Positions 34,519 to 42,347 are shown, counted from the stretch's first letter. The stretch is DNA of 64,000 nucleotides from Halobacteriovoraceae bacterium (GCA_002713145.1 PAVS01000003.1:65707-129706); one strand, 5' to 3'. Program-made: numbers and translations. The notes: generated by a model from the sequence alone, not told the origin.

Positions 34519-35150
34519 CGATTACAGGTGTGACCTCTGAGAACACAATACAAACCATTAAATCTTATCATTTAAATTCAATTGGCTTTGACTTAAGGCC
34601 TAAGAGTTTTAATTTTATTCAGGAACACAAAATCAAGTCCATTTTAACACAGTTCAAAGGTTTAAATGTCTCTTTGCTCTTTGAAAACGATAAAGATTTT
34701 GTCATCAATCATTTTTATCAAGATCTTAAATCTCTCTCTCATCAGTTTTATGTTGAGTTTACTGGGCAAGAGAAAGTCGCAGAGCTAGAAAAATTAAATA
34801 TCCCTTATTTTTGGCATTACCATTCTGAAGAGAAAATATCCTCATTAGCCTCTACAAAAAATCTCAAAAAAATTATTTTAACTCATAGTGTTTTGCGAGA
34901 GTTTCAACAAACAGGAGAGCTTTTTGGTTTTTTACAGCTCTTTGCGGATATAAACTCAAAAATAAAGTTTGAGTTGCTACTCGATTGGGACACAGAGATT
35001 ATGCTCAGTATGTTTGAGTATTTTGAGTTTCATGGCATACAGTTTGAAATTAATTCTAAAGTTGAAAGGAGTTATCAAAATGTAAATCAGACTTTATTAT
35101 CAGACCAGTTAAGTTATTATTTACATTTATTTAAGAAGGAAGAAGAATGA
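34509..35150 (+). CDS. Degenerate TrpF-like (phosphoribosylanthranilate isomerase-like) protein
   Basis: 213 residues. The start ITGVTSENTIQTIKSYHLNSIGFDL and RPKSFNFIQ parallels TrpF (K-I-C-G-x-T ... GFIF-x-P-x-S-x-R-x-V), implying a TIM-barrel of that type. However the catalytic Cys is Thr here, the family's Gly-rich phosphate loop near the C-terminus is not visible, and the general-acid Asp cannot be placed with confidence. It may be a pseudoenzyme or a barrel with a new role. It overlaps the amidotransferase gene by 10 nt and surE by 4 nt. Confidence 0.55.
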   Translation: MSITITGVTSENTIQTIKSYHLNSIGFDLRPKSFNFIQEHKIKSILTQFKGLNVSLLFENDKDFVINHFYQDLKSLSHQFYVEFTGQEKVAELEKLNIPYFWHYHSEEKISSLASTKNLKKIILTHSVLREFQQTGELFGFLQLFADINSKIKFELLLDWDTEIMLSMFEYFEFHGIQFEINSKVERSYQNVNQTLLSDQLSYYLHLFKKEEE

Positions 35151-35944
35151 ATATACTCATTTCTAATGATGACGGTGTTAGGGCCCAAGGGATAAAATTT
35201 CTCAACGAAGAGCTTATGACATCATTCAAAACAACAGTTGTAGCACCTGACAGAGAACGCTCAAGCTGTGGTCATGGAATCACTCTGGGTGAGCCTATAA
35301 GATTAAACAAATTGAAAGATAATATTTATGAGTGCACAGGCTTTCCGGCAGATTGTATTCTTGTATCCATCGGTAAGTTTTTTAAAGATAATAAACCTGA
35401 TGTCGTTGTCTCAGGTATTAATCACGGAGCTAACCTCGGTCAAGATCGTTTCTACTCTGGCACCATGGCTGCAGCAAGAGAAGCTTGTTTTAGGGGAGTG
35501 CCTAGTATCGCTGTTTCACTGGTGACCAAAGCGATTAAAGATCTTGAGCATTTTGATCTGGCGGCCAAAGCGGTAAAAGTCTTTCTTCAAAATGACCTTC
35601 ATAAGCTTATCCCTCCTATGTGCTTAGTGAATATAAATGTACCAAATGTTCCCTTGGAAGAACTTTCCGGAGTGAAAGTTTGTTTTCCAGGTTATCAAAA
35701 TTATTCCGAAGAGATCATAGAAAGGGTAGATGCTCGTGGGCGAAATTACTTTTGGGTAGGTGGTACTTATAAAGGTCATATGCCTATCACTGGAAGTGAC
35801 TGCGACGCCGTTGACTCAGGCTATATTGCTATTGATTTACAAAATCTATCCGGAAATAATGTTGAATTTGAAGAGCAATTTGCTCTTTTTTCAAAAAAGG
35901 TAAACAATATAGGATGGAAAAGCAACTTGGGATCCTTATATTAA
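35147..35944 (+). CDS. surE: 5'/3'-nucleotidase SurE
   Basis: 265 residues. ILISNDDGVRAQGIKFL (metal Asp-Asp), VVAPDRERSSCGHGITL, VVSGINHGANLGQDRFYSGTMAAAREA and VPSIAVSL are SurE signatures; the C-terminal swap region (GTYKGHMPITGSDCDAV) is present. SurE dephosphorylates nucleoside monophosphates, often in stationary phase. It overlaps the next gene by 31 nt; surE followed by an NlpD-type M23 lipoprotein gene recalls the surE-nlpD order of other proteobacteria, without rpoS. Confidence 0.96.
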   Translation: MNILISNDDGVRAQGIKFLNEELMTSFKTTVVAPDRERSSCGHGITLGEPIRLNKLKDNIYECTGFPADCILVSIGKFFKDNKPDVVVSGINHGANLGQDRFYSGTMAAAREACFRGVPSIAVSLVTKAIKDLEHFDLAAKAVKVFLQNDLHKLIPPMCLVNINVPNVPLEELSGVKVCFPGYQNYSEEIIERVDARGRNYFWVGGTYKGHMPITGSDCDAVDSGYIAIDLQNLSGNNVEFEEQFALFSKKVNNIGWKSNLGSLY

Positions 35945-36504
35945 TCTTTTTGATGTTCTCTTGTGCTCACCATAGGAGTGGGTCGTACGTGATGGTCAAT
36001 GGAAAATGGACTTTCATGCCATCCAATGTAGGATTTCTCAATAATCCAAAGTCAGGTTTTTTTGATAGTCGTATTGATTACTCTCCAGCTGAATTAAGTG
36101 ACCACGGGACTTTTATCTGGCCAGTCCCAAGCTCAAAAAGAGTCTCCTCTCACTTTGGTAAACGTAGAGGTAAACATCACGATGGTGTTGATATACCTGC
36201 TCTAAGTGGGACAAAAATTCTTGCCAGTGCTGGGGGAGTGGTATCCTATGCTGGTAGAATGCGAGGCTATGGAAATATTATTGTAATTAAGCATCCAAAT
36301 AACTATCACACTGTCTATGCACATAATCGCAAACATTATGTAAAAAAAGGTCAAAAAGTTTCTCAAGGTGAAGTGATCGCTCAAGTTGGCTCAACAGGTC
36401 GCTCTTCAGGACCTCATCTTCATTTCGAAATTCGTAGAAATAACAAGGTTCGCAATCCTGCCTTGTATCTGGCGCGACTAAGCAAAAATCTAGTTAAAAA
36501 ATAA
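35914..36504 (+). CDS. M23-family peptidase lipoprotein (NlpD/EnvC-like)
   Basis: 196 residues. Lipobox LMFSC (Cys17) gives a membrane anchor. After a 60-residue linker comes a LytM/M23 domain: VSSHFGKRRGKHHDGVDI (H-x3-D), the GYGNIIVIKHPNNYHTVYAH strand and GPHLHFEIR with the H-x-H. The zinc ligands appear complete, unlike the inactive NlpD of E. coli, so it may cut peptidoglycan itself. No LysM repeat is present. The gene starts inside surE. Confidence 0.9.
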   Translation: MEKQLGILILIFLMFSCAHHRSGSYVMVNGKWTFMPSNVGFLNNPKSGFFDSRIDYSPAELSDHGTFIWPVPSSKRVSSHFGKRRGKHHDGVDIPALSGTKILASAGGVVSYAGRMRGYGNIIVIKHPNNYHTVYAHNRKHYVKKGQKVSQGEVIAQVGSTGRSSGPHLHFEIRRNNKVRNPALYLARLSKNLVKK

Positions 36505-36527
36505 CTCTTGAGTGGTAATATAAGAAT

Positions 36528-37412
36528 ATGTATTACCAATTATTGTTTTTCTTTTTATTTATACTCTCATCCTCTGTCTCTGCCCAGTTTTTAGGCACTG
36601 GCCTGAAATATACAGAGCCAAACTATGGCCATATTTTTAAAAATAATCAAAAAGAAATTAGATTTGAACCTAATCCACAAGTAGAGGTGGCCATTCAATT
36701 TATAGGGCCGCAATATGCTTTTGGCCTTCAGTTCTCTGCTGAAAAAGAAGAGGATGAAGAGTTTCTTGAATCAAGTTATTCAGATTTTGTTATTTCGTAT
36801 TATTCAGCTCAGATGTTAGTCGATCTTTTTTATCGTGACTTCCAAGATTTTTATGTTTTAGAGGATATTGATGAATTGAGTCGTTCTAATCCAGAAACAC
36901 TTTCAGGCTCAGATATTGGGGCAGAAGTATTATTTATGACTGAGCAGAATCTCTTTGAATTTCATGGAGATTTTGTTTTTAACCCAAAAACAAATTATGA
37001 TTATTTTTATAAATTCGGATTTGTTCATAGTGAGATTGGGGGAGATGGTTCTTTAATACCAGACCAGTACTCTGAAGATTTTGATCAATTGAGTGCAATA
37101 GAAACCCTAACCACTGACGCGGCTATGGGGCAGATGGGTGTAAGCGGGCTCTATACTTTTTCATCCTTTTTTGTAAATGGATTCATTTCCCTAGGCCCTC
37201 GTTTAGAAAGTCTTTTACTAGAGGGAGCTAAAAAAGAGTCTATTGTCTTAATTTCCCCTATGGTTGAAGGTTTTGCTGGGATCTCTTATTTTAATAAGGA
37301 TTTGCAAATAGGATTAAGAACTCGTATTCGAAGCTTTGAGTCAACAATTAGAGACACTCGTTATTCTCAAACCTATATGGCCCAGAATATTTATTTACTG
37401 ATGTTTTTTTGA
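36528..37412 (+). CDS. Outer-membrane-like protein, possibly DUF4421
   Basis: 294 residues. Signal peptide MYYQLLFFFLFILSSSVSA, then a chain of alternating hydrophobic and aromatic residues (YAFGLQFSAEK, DFVISYYSAQMLVDLFYRDFQDFYVLED, GVSGLYTFSSFFVNGFISLG) ending in a Tyr/Phe-rich strand, as in barrels. The YYSAQMLVDLFYRDFQDFY segment resembles DUF4421 proteins; this is from memory of the pattern only. The 3' end overlaps the convergent exonuclease gene by 18 nt. Confidence 0.6.
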   Translation: MYYQLLFFFLFILSSSVSAQFLGTGLKYTEPNYGHIFKNNQKEIRFEPNPQVEVAIQFIGPQYAFGLQFSAEKEEDEEFLESSYSDFVISYYSAQMLVDLFYRDFQDFYVLEDIDELSRSNPETLSGSDIGAEVLFMTEQNLFEFHGDFVFNPKTNYDYFYKFGFVHSEIGGDGSLIPDQYSEDFDQLSAIETLTTDAAMGQMGVSGLYTFSSFFVNGFISLGPRLESLLLEGAKKESIVLISPMVEGFAGISYFNKDLQIGLRTRIRSFESTIRDTRYSQTYMAQNIYLLMFF

Positions 37413-37988
37413 ATGGGCCTTGAGAATTTTAAGATACATCTCTGCTGTATTAATGGCATCCTCTAGGGCCGTATGACAAACTTCACCCATCTCTAAGTGA
37501 TTCATGAGTGCAGAGCCAGACTCCATACCCGGCGGGAGTATTCCCATGTCTACTAAACCATGAGACAGGCAAGTCAAATCTAAATTTCTGTGACTAAAAT
37601 GGTGATTCATCCATTCCCAGCCTAAGTCTCTATTTAAAAAAGGCAAATCAATTGCGGATATTGATTTACCAAAAAGTACGACTTTCTCATTATTAAAATA
37701 CTTCTGTATAGGAGCACTCATGAGATACATTTCCAGTTCTTTTTTAAATGTAGCGAGAGTTATTCCCTTTGAGTGAGCCGTTTGAATGAGCTCTTTATTA
37801 TGTTTTTTCACCCAATCACTTAAATCATTTTCTAGAGATTCAAAAGAGGGGCATTTAACATAAAAATGTTTGGACAGACTTTTTTCGATACTAAGAGTTT
37901 CAGTACAAAACGGCACCATCCCAAACTCTATAATATAGGCGTCTTCCTCAAGACCAGTCGCTTCAATATCAAAACTTAAATACTTCAT
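37395..37988 (-). CDS. DEDD-family 3'-5' exonuclease
   Basis: 197 residues. ExoI motif SFDIEATGLEEDAYIIEFG (Asp-x-Glu), ExoII around GKSISAIDLPFLNRDL (Asp), ExoIII CHTALEDAINTAEMY (H-x4-D). The fold is that of DnaQ/RNase T; whether the substrate is DNA or RNA cannot be told. It may resemble oligoribonuclease-like enzymes in size. The upstream promoter predicts a leaderless mRNA. Confidence 0.88.
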   Translation of the reverse strand: MKYLSFDIEATGLEEDAYIIEFGMVPFCTETLSIEKSLSKHFYVKCPSFESLENDLSDWVKKHNKELIQTAHSKGITLATFKKELEMYLMSAPIQKYFNNEKVVLFGKSISAIDLPFLNRDLGWEWMNHHFSHRNLDLTCLSHGLVDMGILPPGMESGSALMNHLEMGEVCHTALEDAINTAEMYLKILKAHSKKHQ

Positions 37989-37994
37989 ATTTTA

Positions 37995-38023
37995 AGAATA
38001 AGGTTTGAAAAGCTGAATGTACA
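37995..38023 (-). promoter_or_regulatory. Exonuclease promoter, probably leaderless
   Basis: On the minus strand TGTACA (4/6), 17 nt, TATTCT (4/6), then six bases (TAAAAT) and the ATG at 37988. There is no Shine-Dalgarno. The spacing matches the dus and M14 promoters exactly. Confidence 0.45.
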
Positions 38024-38026
38024 TGC

Positions 38027-38926
38027 CTATTTTAATGTGGCCAGTTGCGGGCAATGATCACTGACTTCATCAAAGCTTACACCCATATCTCTTTCAGCCG
38101 TAATTTGGCATTTAAGCTTAGCGCAGTGCCCGAAGCTTTGTGCTTGTGGTGAAACACCCTTGACTAAGTTTTTTGAGACAATGATATGATCCAACAAGGA
38201 AGGGTATTGCGTGTTATCATCAATGCCACCCCACCAATAGGATGTACAACTGATTTGTTTGGACAGATCAATACCATTCATCCGGTTTACACTTTGCTTA
38301 AATTTTTCGTGAGCTGATGATTTTTTATTATTGTACTCAGTAGAGTTGAAATCCCCCATGAGAATAAAGTTATCGATTCCTTTTGCTTTATACTCTTGAA
38401 TTACGTTTTGAATCACTTTATGTTGTTTAAATCTTTTTTCAATATTCTTAGGTCTCCCTCCAGATTTGAGGTGAACAGAGATCGCAATGAAAGTCTCTTG
38501 AGTATCTTTTCTTTTAAAAACACCTATCGCCAAGGGACGTGATCCATGACCACACACTTCCTGGTAGGCATGTCCTACATTAACTGTTCTTGAGTCTTCT
38601 TTAAAAGAAAGAAGCTCAAGTTTAGTTTGATCAAAAACAAAACCAAGCTTTTGGTCATGGGCACCACCACAACGAGTAAGGGCCAGTTTGTAGCGAGCAT
38701 CAAAATTATTATTTAACATTGTGTTAAAGACATGACCCTTATTGATTTCTTGTACCGCCATAAGATGGGGATTCATATTTTTAATTTGTTGAATAAGGTG
38801 AGCTTTATTCGTACTTACATGTGATCTCTCATCATAGTCAAAATTTCGAATATTATAAGACACAACTCTAAACTCAGCTTGAGCAGTTAAGACAAAAAAC
38901 AGACTTAAAATAGACAGTAATTGCAT
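38027..38926 (-). CDS. Secreted endonuclease/exonuclease/phosphatase-family protein
   Basis: 299 residues. Signal peptide MQLLSILSLFFVLTAQA. EEP motifs: VVSYNIRNFDYDERS, MAVQEINKG (metal Glu), SVHLKSGG, ILMGDFNSTEYN and the closing VSDHCPQLA. The LLDHIIVSK segment is typical. Several cysteines (near 90, 125, 225 and 270) suit an exported, disulphide-bonded enzyme. It belongs to the same superfamily as the protein at 3396-4280 but the two are not close copies; this one looks more nuclease-like. AAGGA 6 nt before the ATG supports the start. Confidence 0.87.
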   Translation of the reverse strand: MQLLSILSLFFVLTAQAEFRVVSYNIRNFDYDERSHVSTNKAHLIQQIKNMNPHLMAVQEINKGHVFNTMLNNNFDARYKLALTRCGGAHDQKLGFVFDQTKLELLSFKEDSRTVNVGHAYQEVCGHGSRPLAIGVFKRKDTQETFIAISVHLKSGGRPKNIEKRFKQHKVIQNVIQEYKAKGIDNFILMGDFNSTEYNNKKSSAHEKFKQSVNRMNGIDLSKQISCTSYWWGGIDDNTQYPSLLDHIIVSKNLVKGVSPQAQSFGHCAKLKCQITAERDMGVSFDEVSDHCPQLATLK

Positions 38927-39101
38927 GAAATTCCTTTTATATAAGCTTTCTTTAATAAAACTATTAGTTTTTCTAATTCTTGAGAAGCCACAATTTACGA
39001 TTTCAAATATTGAAATGCAAGAAAAAAGTGATAAAAAATAGGTGTTTAGCGCATAGCGAGAAATGACAGACTAAGTAAGTAAGATTTTCTATTTTGCAGC
39101 T

Positions 39102-39119
39102 TGACTTAGTGGTGAGTCA
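39102..39119 (+). promoter_or_regulatory. Inverted repeat and possible -35 upstream of the exported protein gene
   Basis: TGACT-N8-AGTCA is a short inverted repeat overlapping TTGACT, a possible -35; a poor -10 (TAGGTA) lies 18 nt further. It may be an operator. The rest of the 243-nt gap (38927-39169) shows nothing else I can support. Confidence 0.3.
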
Positions 39120-39169
39120 TTTTGTAGGTATGGTGCATGAAATTAATTCAGAGCAAACAGGGAGAGCGT

Positions 39170-39904
39170 ATGAATTTAAGAGTTTTATTATCTGCACTTT
39201 TAGTCCTTCCAGCATTAGCAAATGCTGAGAACGTTTATGATGCACAGTTTCAACAAATTAAATCAGTAGAGCTGGTTGAAGTTCTGGTTGATGAAAATGG
39301 TGAAGAGATAGAAATGGCCATTCATGAAAAAAAGGCCCCTCAGTTTAAGGATCAGTTTAACCAAAGCTCTGTTAACCAAAAGGGAATTGGAGAATATATT
39401 CTTATTACTAAAGAACTCATTGCTTTAGGAAAAGAAATTTATAAAATTATTGAAGCTGGAAAACCTGTAGTTCAAATGAATGTTGAGCCCATTGACATTC
39501 TTCCAAGAGCAGCTGGTGGAGAAGCCATATCTGCTATGCAACTCCACGGGTGGAGAGCTCCTAAAGCCAAAACTTATAGAATGTACGTTAAAAACTATAT
39601 GGGTGTGAAAACAGCTTCAATGGATGTTATGTTGATCTTTTCTTACGGTGGTCAAAATAATGGAAGCGGACGATTCATAACAGGGGCTATGATCAAGCCA
39701 GTGAAAGTAGATGTAAAATGGGGATACACACTTAATGCTAACTTCAAACTTGATAGCATTATGAATCAAGGAACAGTTGATAACCCTGTAGCCGGTGGAC
39801 TTCTTACTCTCGACTACAGTATTAACACAGTCCTTCAGTCAACTAATGACAGCTACACTTTTTTCATCAATGGGATGGGAAAAGTTATTAAGTATTCAAA
39901 ATAA
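39170..39904 (+). CDS. Exported protein of unknown function
   Basis: 244 residues from the ATG at 39170, chosen because AGGGAGAGCG precedes it and the product begins with a clean signal (MNLRVLLSALLVLPALANA). An upstream in-frame ATG at 39137 would spoil the signal. The mature part has an acidic start, a hydrophobic helix (ILITKELIALGKEIYKII) and a beta-rich C-terminal domain (GWRAPKAKTYRMYVKNYMG, SMDVMLIFSYGG, TYTFFINGMG-like end). It stands alone, with its own terminator, so is probably a separate transcript. No family recognised. Confidence 0.7.
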   Translation: MNLRVLLSALLVLPALANAENVYDAQFQQIKSVELVEVLVDENGEEIEMAIHEKKAPQFKDQFNQSSVNQKGIGEYILITKELIALGKEIYKIIEAGKPVVQMNVEPIDILPRAAGGEAISAMQLHGWRAPKAKTYRMYVKNYMGVKTASMDVMLIFSYGGQNNGSGRFITGAMIKPVKVDVKWGYTLNANFKLDSIMNQGTVDNPVAGGLLTLDYSINTVLQSTNDSYTFFINGMGKVIKYSK

Positions 39905-39930
39905 TTCAATCCAACATTTATAATGTACGA

Positions 39931-39962
39931 AAACATCCCTCTAGTAAGGGATGTTTTTGTTT
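39931..39962 (+). terminator. Intrinsic terminator
   Basis: AAACATCCCT pairs with AGGGATGTTT around a 6-nt loop (10 bp), followed by a T-rich tail. It ends the transcript of the 244-residue exported protein. Confidence 0.85.
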
Positions 39963-39995
39963 TGTATGATAAGATGAGGTGATAGGAGGTTTCCC

Positions 39996-40238
39996 GTGAA
40001 ATTTTTAGTGCTCAGCTTAACACTCTTTGTAATGTCGGCTTTTTCTGCTGAAGAGCAAAATTGTGAACAGGCTCAATGTGAACAAGAGATTACAGTGACT
40101 AAAGAAGTGACTGAATATAGTGATAAAGACATGAATCAAGTCTATGATACCACTGAAAATATCTTAAAAAATATCGGTCGTGAATTCGGTCGTGAATTCG
40201 GTCGTGAAGTAGCTGGGGAAATAGAAGCAGCCGAATAA
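39996..40238 (+). CDS. Small exported protein with GREF repeats
   Basis: 80 residues. GTG start with a near-ideal AGGAGG 6 nt upstream. Signal peptide MKFLVLSLTLFVMSAFSA, then a short segment with two cysteines (NCEQAQCEQE), a Glu/Asp-rich helix and a C-terminal GREFGREFGREV encoded by 12-bp tandem repeats. The strong ribosome site suggests high expression. Function unknown. It converges on the ferredoxin gene with a 6-nt gap. Confidence 0.7.
   Translation: MKFLVLSLTLFVMSAFSAEEQNCEQAQCEQEITVTKEVTEYSDKDMNQVYDTTENILKNIGREFGREFGREVAGEIEAAE
40175..40210 (+). repeat. 12-bp tandem repeat, three copies
   Basis: CGGTCGTGAATT occurs twice in direct succession, then as CGGTCGTGAAGT. In frame it codes the GREF units at the end of the 80-residue protein. 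A recent slippage expansion is likely. Confidence 0.85.
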
Positions 40239-40244
40239 ACTGCT

Positions 40245-40493
40245 TTACCAATAGCTAATTTTTATTGTGTTTTCTCCCCTTGCGAGAAAGTCTTTGACTT
40301 TGATCTGACAACTTATAAGTTCATCATTCACAAGACATTTTTTGCAGATACCTTCTCCATCACAACTTGAAGCGATAGGGATAGAGTTGATTCTTAAAAT
40401 TTCAAGTAAACTTAAATTTTGGTCACTCTCTTTAAGAGTCAATTCTCTTTGAGTTTGTGACACAACTCCTAAAATGATTAATTTGACTTGCAA
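40245..40493 (-). CDS. [2Fe-2S] ferredoxin-like protein
   Basis: 82 residues. The cluster ligands are SSCDGEGICKKC (C-x5-C-x2-C) and a fourth Cys in LISCQIK, matching the beta-grasp ferredoxin fold with the adrenodoxin-type first spacing; the last interval (8 residues) is short. It would be a small electron carrier. It starts 16 nt inside the end of the 40478-41743 lipoprotein gene, so the two are cotranscribed. The redox partner is not evident. Confidence 0.85.
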   Translation of the reverse strand: MQVKLIILGVVSQTQRELTLKESDQNLSLLEILRINSIPIASSCDGEGICKKCLVNDELISCQIKVKDFLARGENTIKISYW

Positions 40494-41743
40494 CTTATCG
40501 CCCCGGCTCTTCTAGCATCTAATATAAAAGAAGATTCTGTTTGATTCTGGAAAAACCCCCAGACCCTGCCTAGGCTTTTAGCATTATACAGTGGTATATC
40601 CAGCTTGAGTAATTCCTGGATTTGTTTTTGATCACTTCTCTTGGCCTCAAAAACCAATCGCACAGGATTTTTGAGAAAAAGGTGTCTGGAAAATTTCATC
40701 ATCGTGTCCAGCTCTTTAATAGAGTTCACTTCATTTAAACCATATTCAAGGTAGTGATAGAGATGTTGGCCAGGGTCTCTGCTAGCTGTAGAGACCATCC
40801 ATAACCTGTTGTCTTTCTTTAGGCGATTTTTAAATAAACAGATAGAAGCAGACCTCACACTTGAGGAGCCCTCAAAAACCATTGATGAGGCATAGGAGGT
40901 AAGTTTATCTAGTTTTTGAGAACTAACCGCAAAGAAAGTATTCTCATGGTCTTTCATTCCAAATAAATTGCTCGTTATATAATCTTTGCTAATAAGAAAG
41001 ATTGAGTTTTCATAAAGTCCCATATCAAAATTACAGTGGGGGACAAAAGAGGCTTGATCTTGAAACTTAAATAAAAACTGCTTCACTTGGTAGTTTTTAG
41101 GATTTTTCTTTTTGAGATAAAACCTTACAAGAGGAAGGATTTCTAATTTGGGAAGTCTTTCATTCCTTTTAAGGGTCTCATCTCCTCTCATATATATCTT
41201 TGAAAGTATGGGGTGAGTCGCAAGCTCTTTTTTGTTTTGTATGAGAAACTCCTCAAGGCCCTCGGTCACAAGCAAGCTTCTTTGCATGTGATTGTCATAG
41301 AGAGTCGCCAGAGAACTAAGAGAATGACGACTTTTGAACGTTTTGAGTAAGTGCTCTAGTAAGTAAAAATAAGGGGCGTCTTCTTTATCACTTGAAAAAA
41401 CATTAAAATAATATTCTTTTTGATTATAGTTGAGAGCAAACTGTAACTTTGAGGTAGGGGAGTTTTGATCAGGCCTGAGGTTAATCTGTAAGAGTGACCA
41501 CAATACGACTTTGTCGATAAAACTTAGCGGCTTTTTTACCGAAACTTTCGAAATAAGTTTTTCAAACACATCTTGAGAGTTTTTACTTTCATTGATGAGA
41601 ATCTTGTTTTGGATGATAGGGCAATAAGTCTGCTCCGTTTTATCTATAGGAGAAATATCTTTTTCTGTGAGTGTGTCCTTCTCGTAGGTGTCGATCAACA
41701 AAGCACATGAACTTAGTAAAACAAAAAGAAATAATTTACTCAT
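40478..41743 (-). CDS. Lipoprotein of unknown function
   Basis: 421 residues from the ATG at 41743, chosen because MSKLFLFVLLSSC is a lipoprotein signal (Cys13); the longer frame to 41800 would bury it. The rest is a mixed alpha/beta soluble protein with many charged helices, without a motif I recognise; the final Cys (AGAISCKSN) is conspicuous. It overlaps the upstream 109-codon gene by 8 nt and the ferredoxin gene by 16 nt, so all three form one operon. Confidence 0.65.
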   Translation of the reverse strand: MSKLFLFVLLSSCALLIDTYEKDTLTEKDISPIDKTEQTYCPIIQNKILINESKNSQDVFEKLISKVSVKKPLSFIDKVVLWSLLQINLRPDQNSPTSKLQFALNYNQKEYYFNVFSSDKEDAPYFYLLEHLLKTFKSRHSLSSLATLYDNHMQRSLLVTEGLEEFLIQNKKELATHPILSKIYMRGDETLKRNERLPKLEILPLVRFYLKKKNPKNYQVKQFLFKFQDQASFVPHCNFDMGLYENSIFLISKDYITSNLFGMKDHENTFFAVSSQKLDKLTSYASSMVFEGSSSVRSASICLFKNRLKKDNRLWMVSTASRDPGQHLYHYLEYGLNEVNSIKELDTMMKFSRHLFLKNPVRLVFEAKRSDQKQIQELLKLDIPLYNAKSLGRVWGFFQNQTESSFILDARRAGAISCKSN

Positions 41744-42065
41744 GAATAATACTTGGGTCCATAGGCACTTCCTCAGATTGAATCTTTCCGGACTCACCAA
41801 TATTCAAGTTGATTCTTTGGTTAAAAATCTCTGAAGTGGGGGCCCCCAGATGACAGAGTATCCACACACCACCTCCGTCTGTCGTTTGGTGGGATGTCGC
41901 CTGAATCGAAATAATCTCAAAGCCAAGCTTAGAGAGCTCAAGGACGAGAAGGTCGAACTCTTTTTCTTGATAGCCAGACTTGCGAGGGGGAGGTGCAGGT
42001 AAGTAGTAGGTAAAAGTTCTTGTTGAATAGTATTTATTTTTCTTGTTAAAAACCGCGCCAAACAC
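41736..42065 (-). CDS. Small protein of unknown function
   Basis: 109 residues, GTG start at 42065 with AAGAAGG about 8 nt upstream and no in-frame ATG until near the end. A Lys-rich, Pro-containing N-terminal third (KKNKYYSTRTFTYYLPAPPPRK) is followed by LLVLELSKLGFEIISIQATSH ... GGVWILCHL, whose 'lgfEiisi...wil' pattern loosely recalls DUF4177. The last 30 residues are polar. It opens the three-gene operon ending with the ferredoxin. Uncertain. Confidence 0.5.
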   Translation of the reverse strand: MFGAVFNKKNKYYSTRTFTYYLPAPPPRKSGYQEKEFDLLVLELSKLGFEIISIQATSHQTTDGGGVWILCHLGAPTSEIFNQRINLNIGESGKIQSEEVPMDPSIIHE

Positions 42066-42255
42066 TCGGGTACCTTCTTTTCTAGTATATTTCTGTGATA
42101 TTATTTTGTAGCAATTAACTGATTAAATCAATGCAAAACCGTTGAAAGCTGCATTTTAAGGCATTTTATTAAAAATTAAAAAGAGTGAGCTACTCAGTTA
42201 AAAAAGAAATTTTTTCCTCATAAAAAAACTTCTTTTTTTAAACGCAATGTCTGGT
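42066..42255. other. AT-rich intergenic stretch upstream of the small RNA
   Basis: First part of a 434-nt gap without a protein gene (42066-42499). Only a 4-bp hairpin (GAGT-GAGCT-ACTC, about 42184-42196) and long A and T runs (42200-42241) are visible. The runs lie just upstream of the RNA promoter and look like an UP element. Confidence 0.4.
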
Positions 42256-42261
42256 TATAAT
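42256..42261 (+). promoter_or_regulatory. -10 box of the candidate sRNA promoter
   Basis: A perfect TATAAT, 7-9 nt before the first G of the RNA, with TGG close upstream and A/T runs at -35 to -60. The -35 itself is only T-rich, so the UP element and -10 context probably carry the strength. Confidence 0.65.
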
Positions 42262-42267
42262 AATATT

Positions 42268-42347
42268 GTGGGCGATAGGATGTTGCCCGAGATAGGCAAG
42301 GAAGCCGAAGAGAAGAGGGGGGTCATGCAGGAGGCCCCCTTTTTTTT
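42268..42347 (+). ncRNA. Candidate CsrA/RsmA-binding small RNA with three GGA-loop hairpins
   Basis: About 80 nt. Hairpin 1: 42270-42276 pairs with 42282-42288 (7 bp, two G-U type), loop AGGAT. Hairpin 2: GGC/GCC (42295-42297, 42304-42306), loop AAGGAA. Hairpin 3: 42318-42324 pairs with 42333-42339 (7 bp), loop ATGCAGGA, followed by eight T, so it is also the terminator. All three loops expose GGA, the core of the CsrA/RsmA site, as in RsmX/Y/Z and CsrB/C. A perfect TATAAT lies just upstream and no reading frame is present. The length, site count and layout suit a minimal CsrA-titrating RNA; binding is inference. Confidence 0.6.
42318..42347 (+). terminator. Intrinsic terminator of the small RNA
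   Basis: A G5-rich/C5-rich 7-bp stem with an 8-nt loop and eight T. The loop carries AGGA, so the terminator doubles as the third predicted protein-binding hairpin. Confidence 0.85.

Noticed and set aside
42268..42347. The small RNA as SRP (4.5S) RNA or 6S RNA
   Set aside because: It has an AAGGAAGCC stretch that recalls SRP RNA, but lacks the long helix with GGAA tetraloop and the asymmetric loop; it is far too short and not shaped like 6S RNA.
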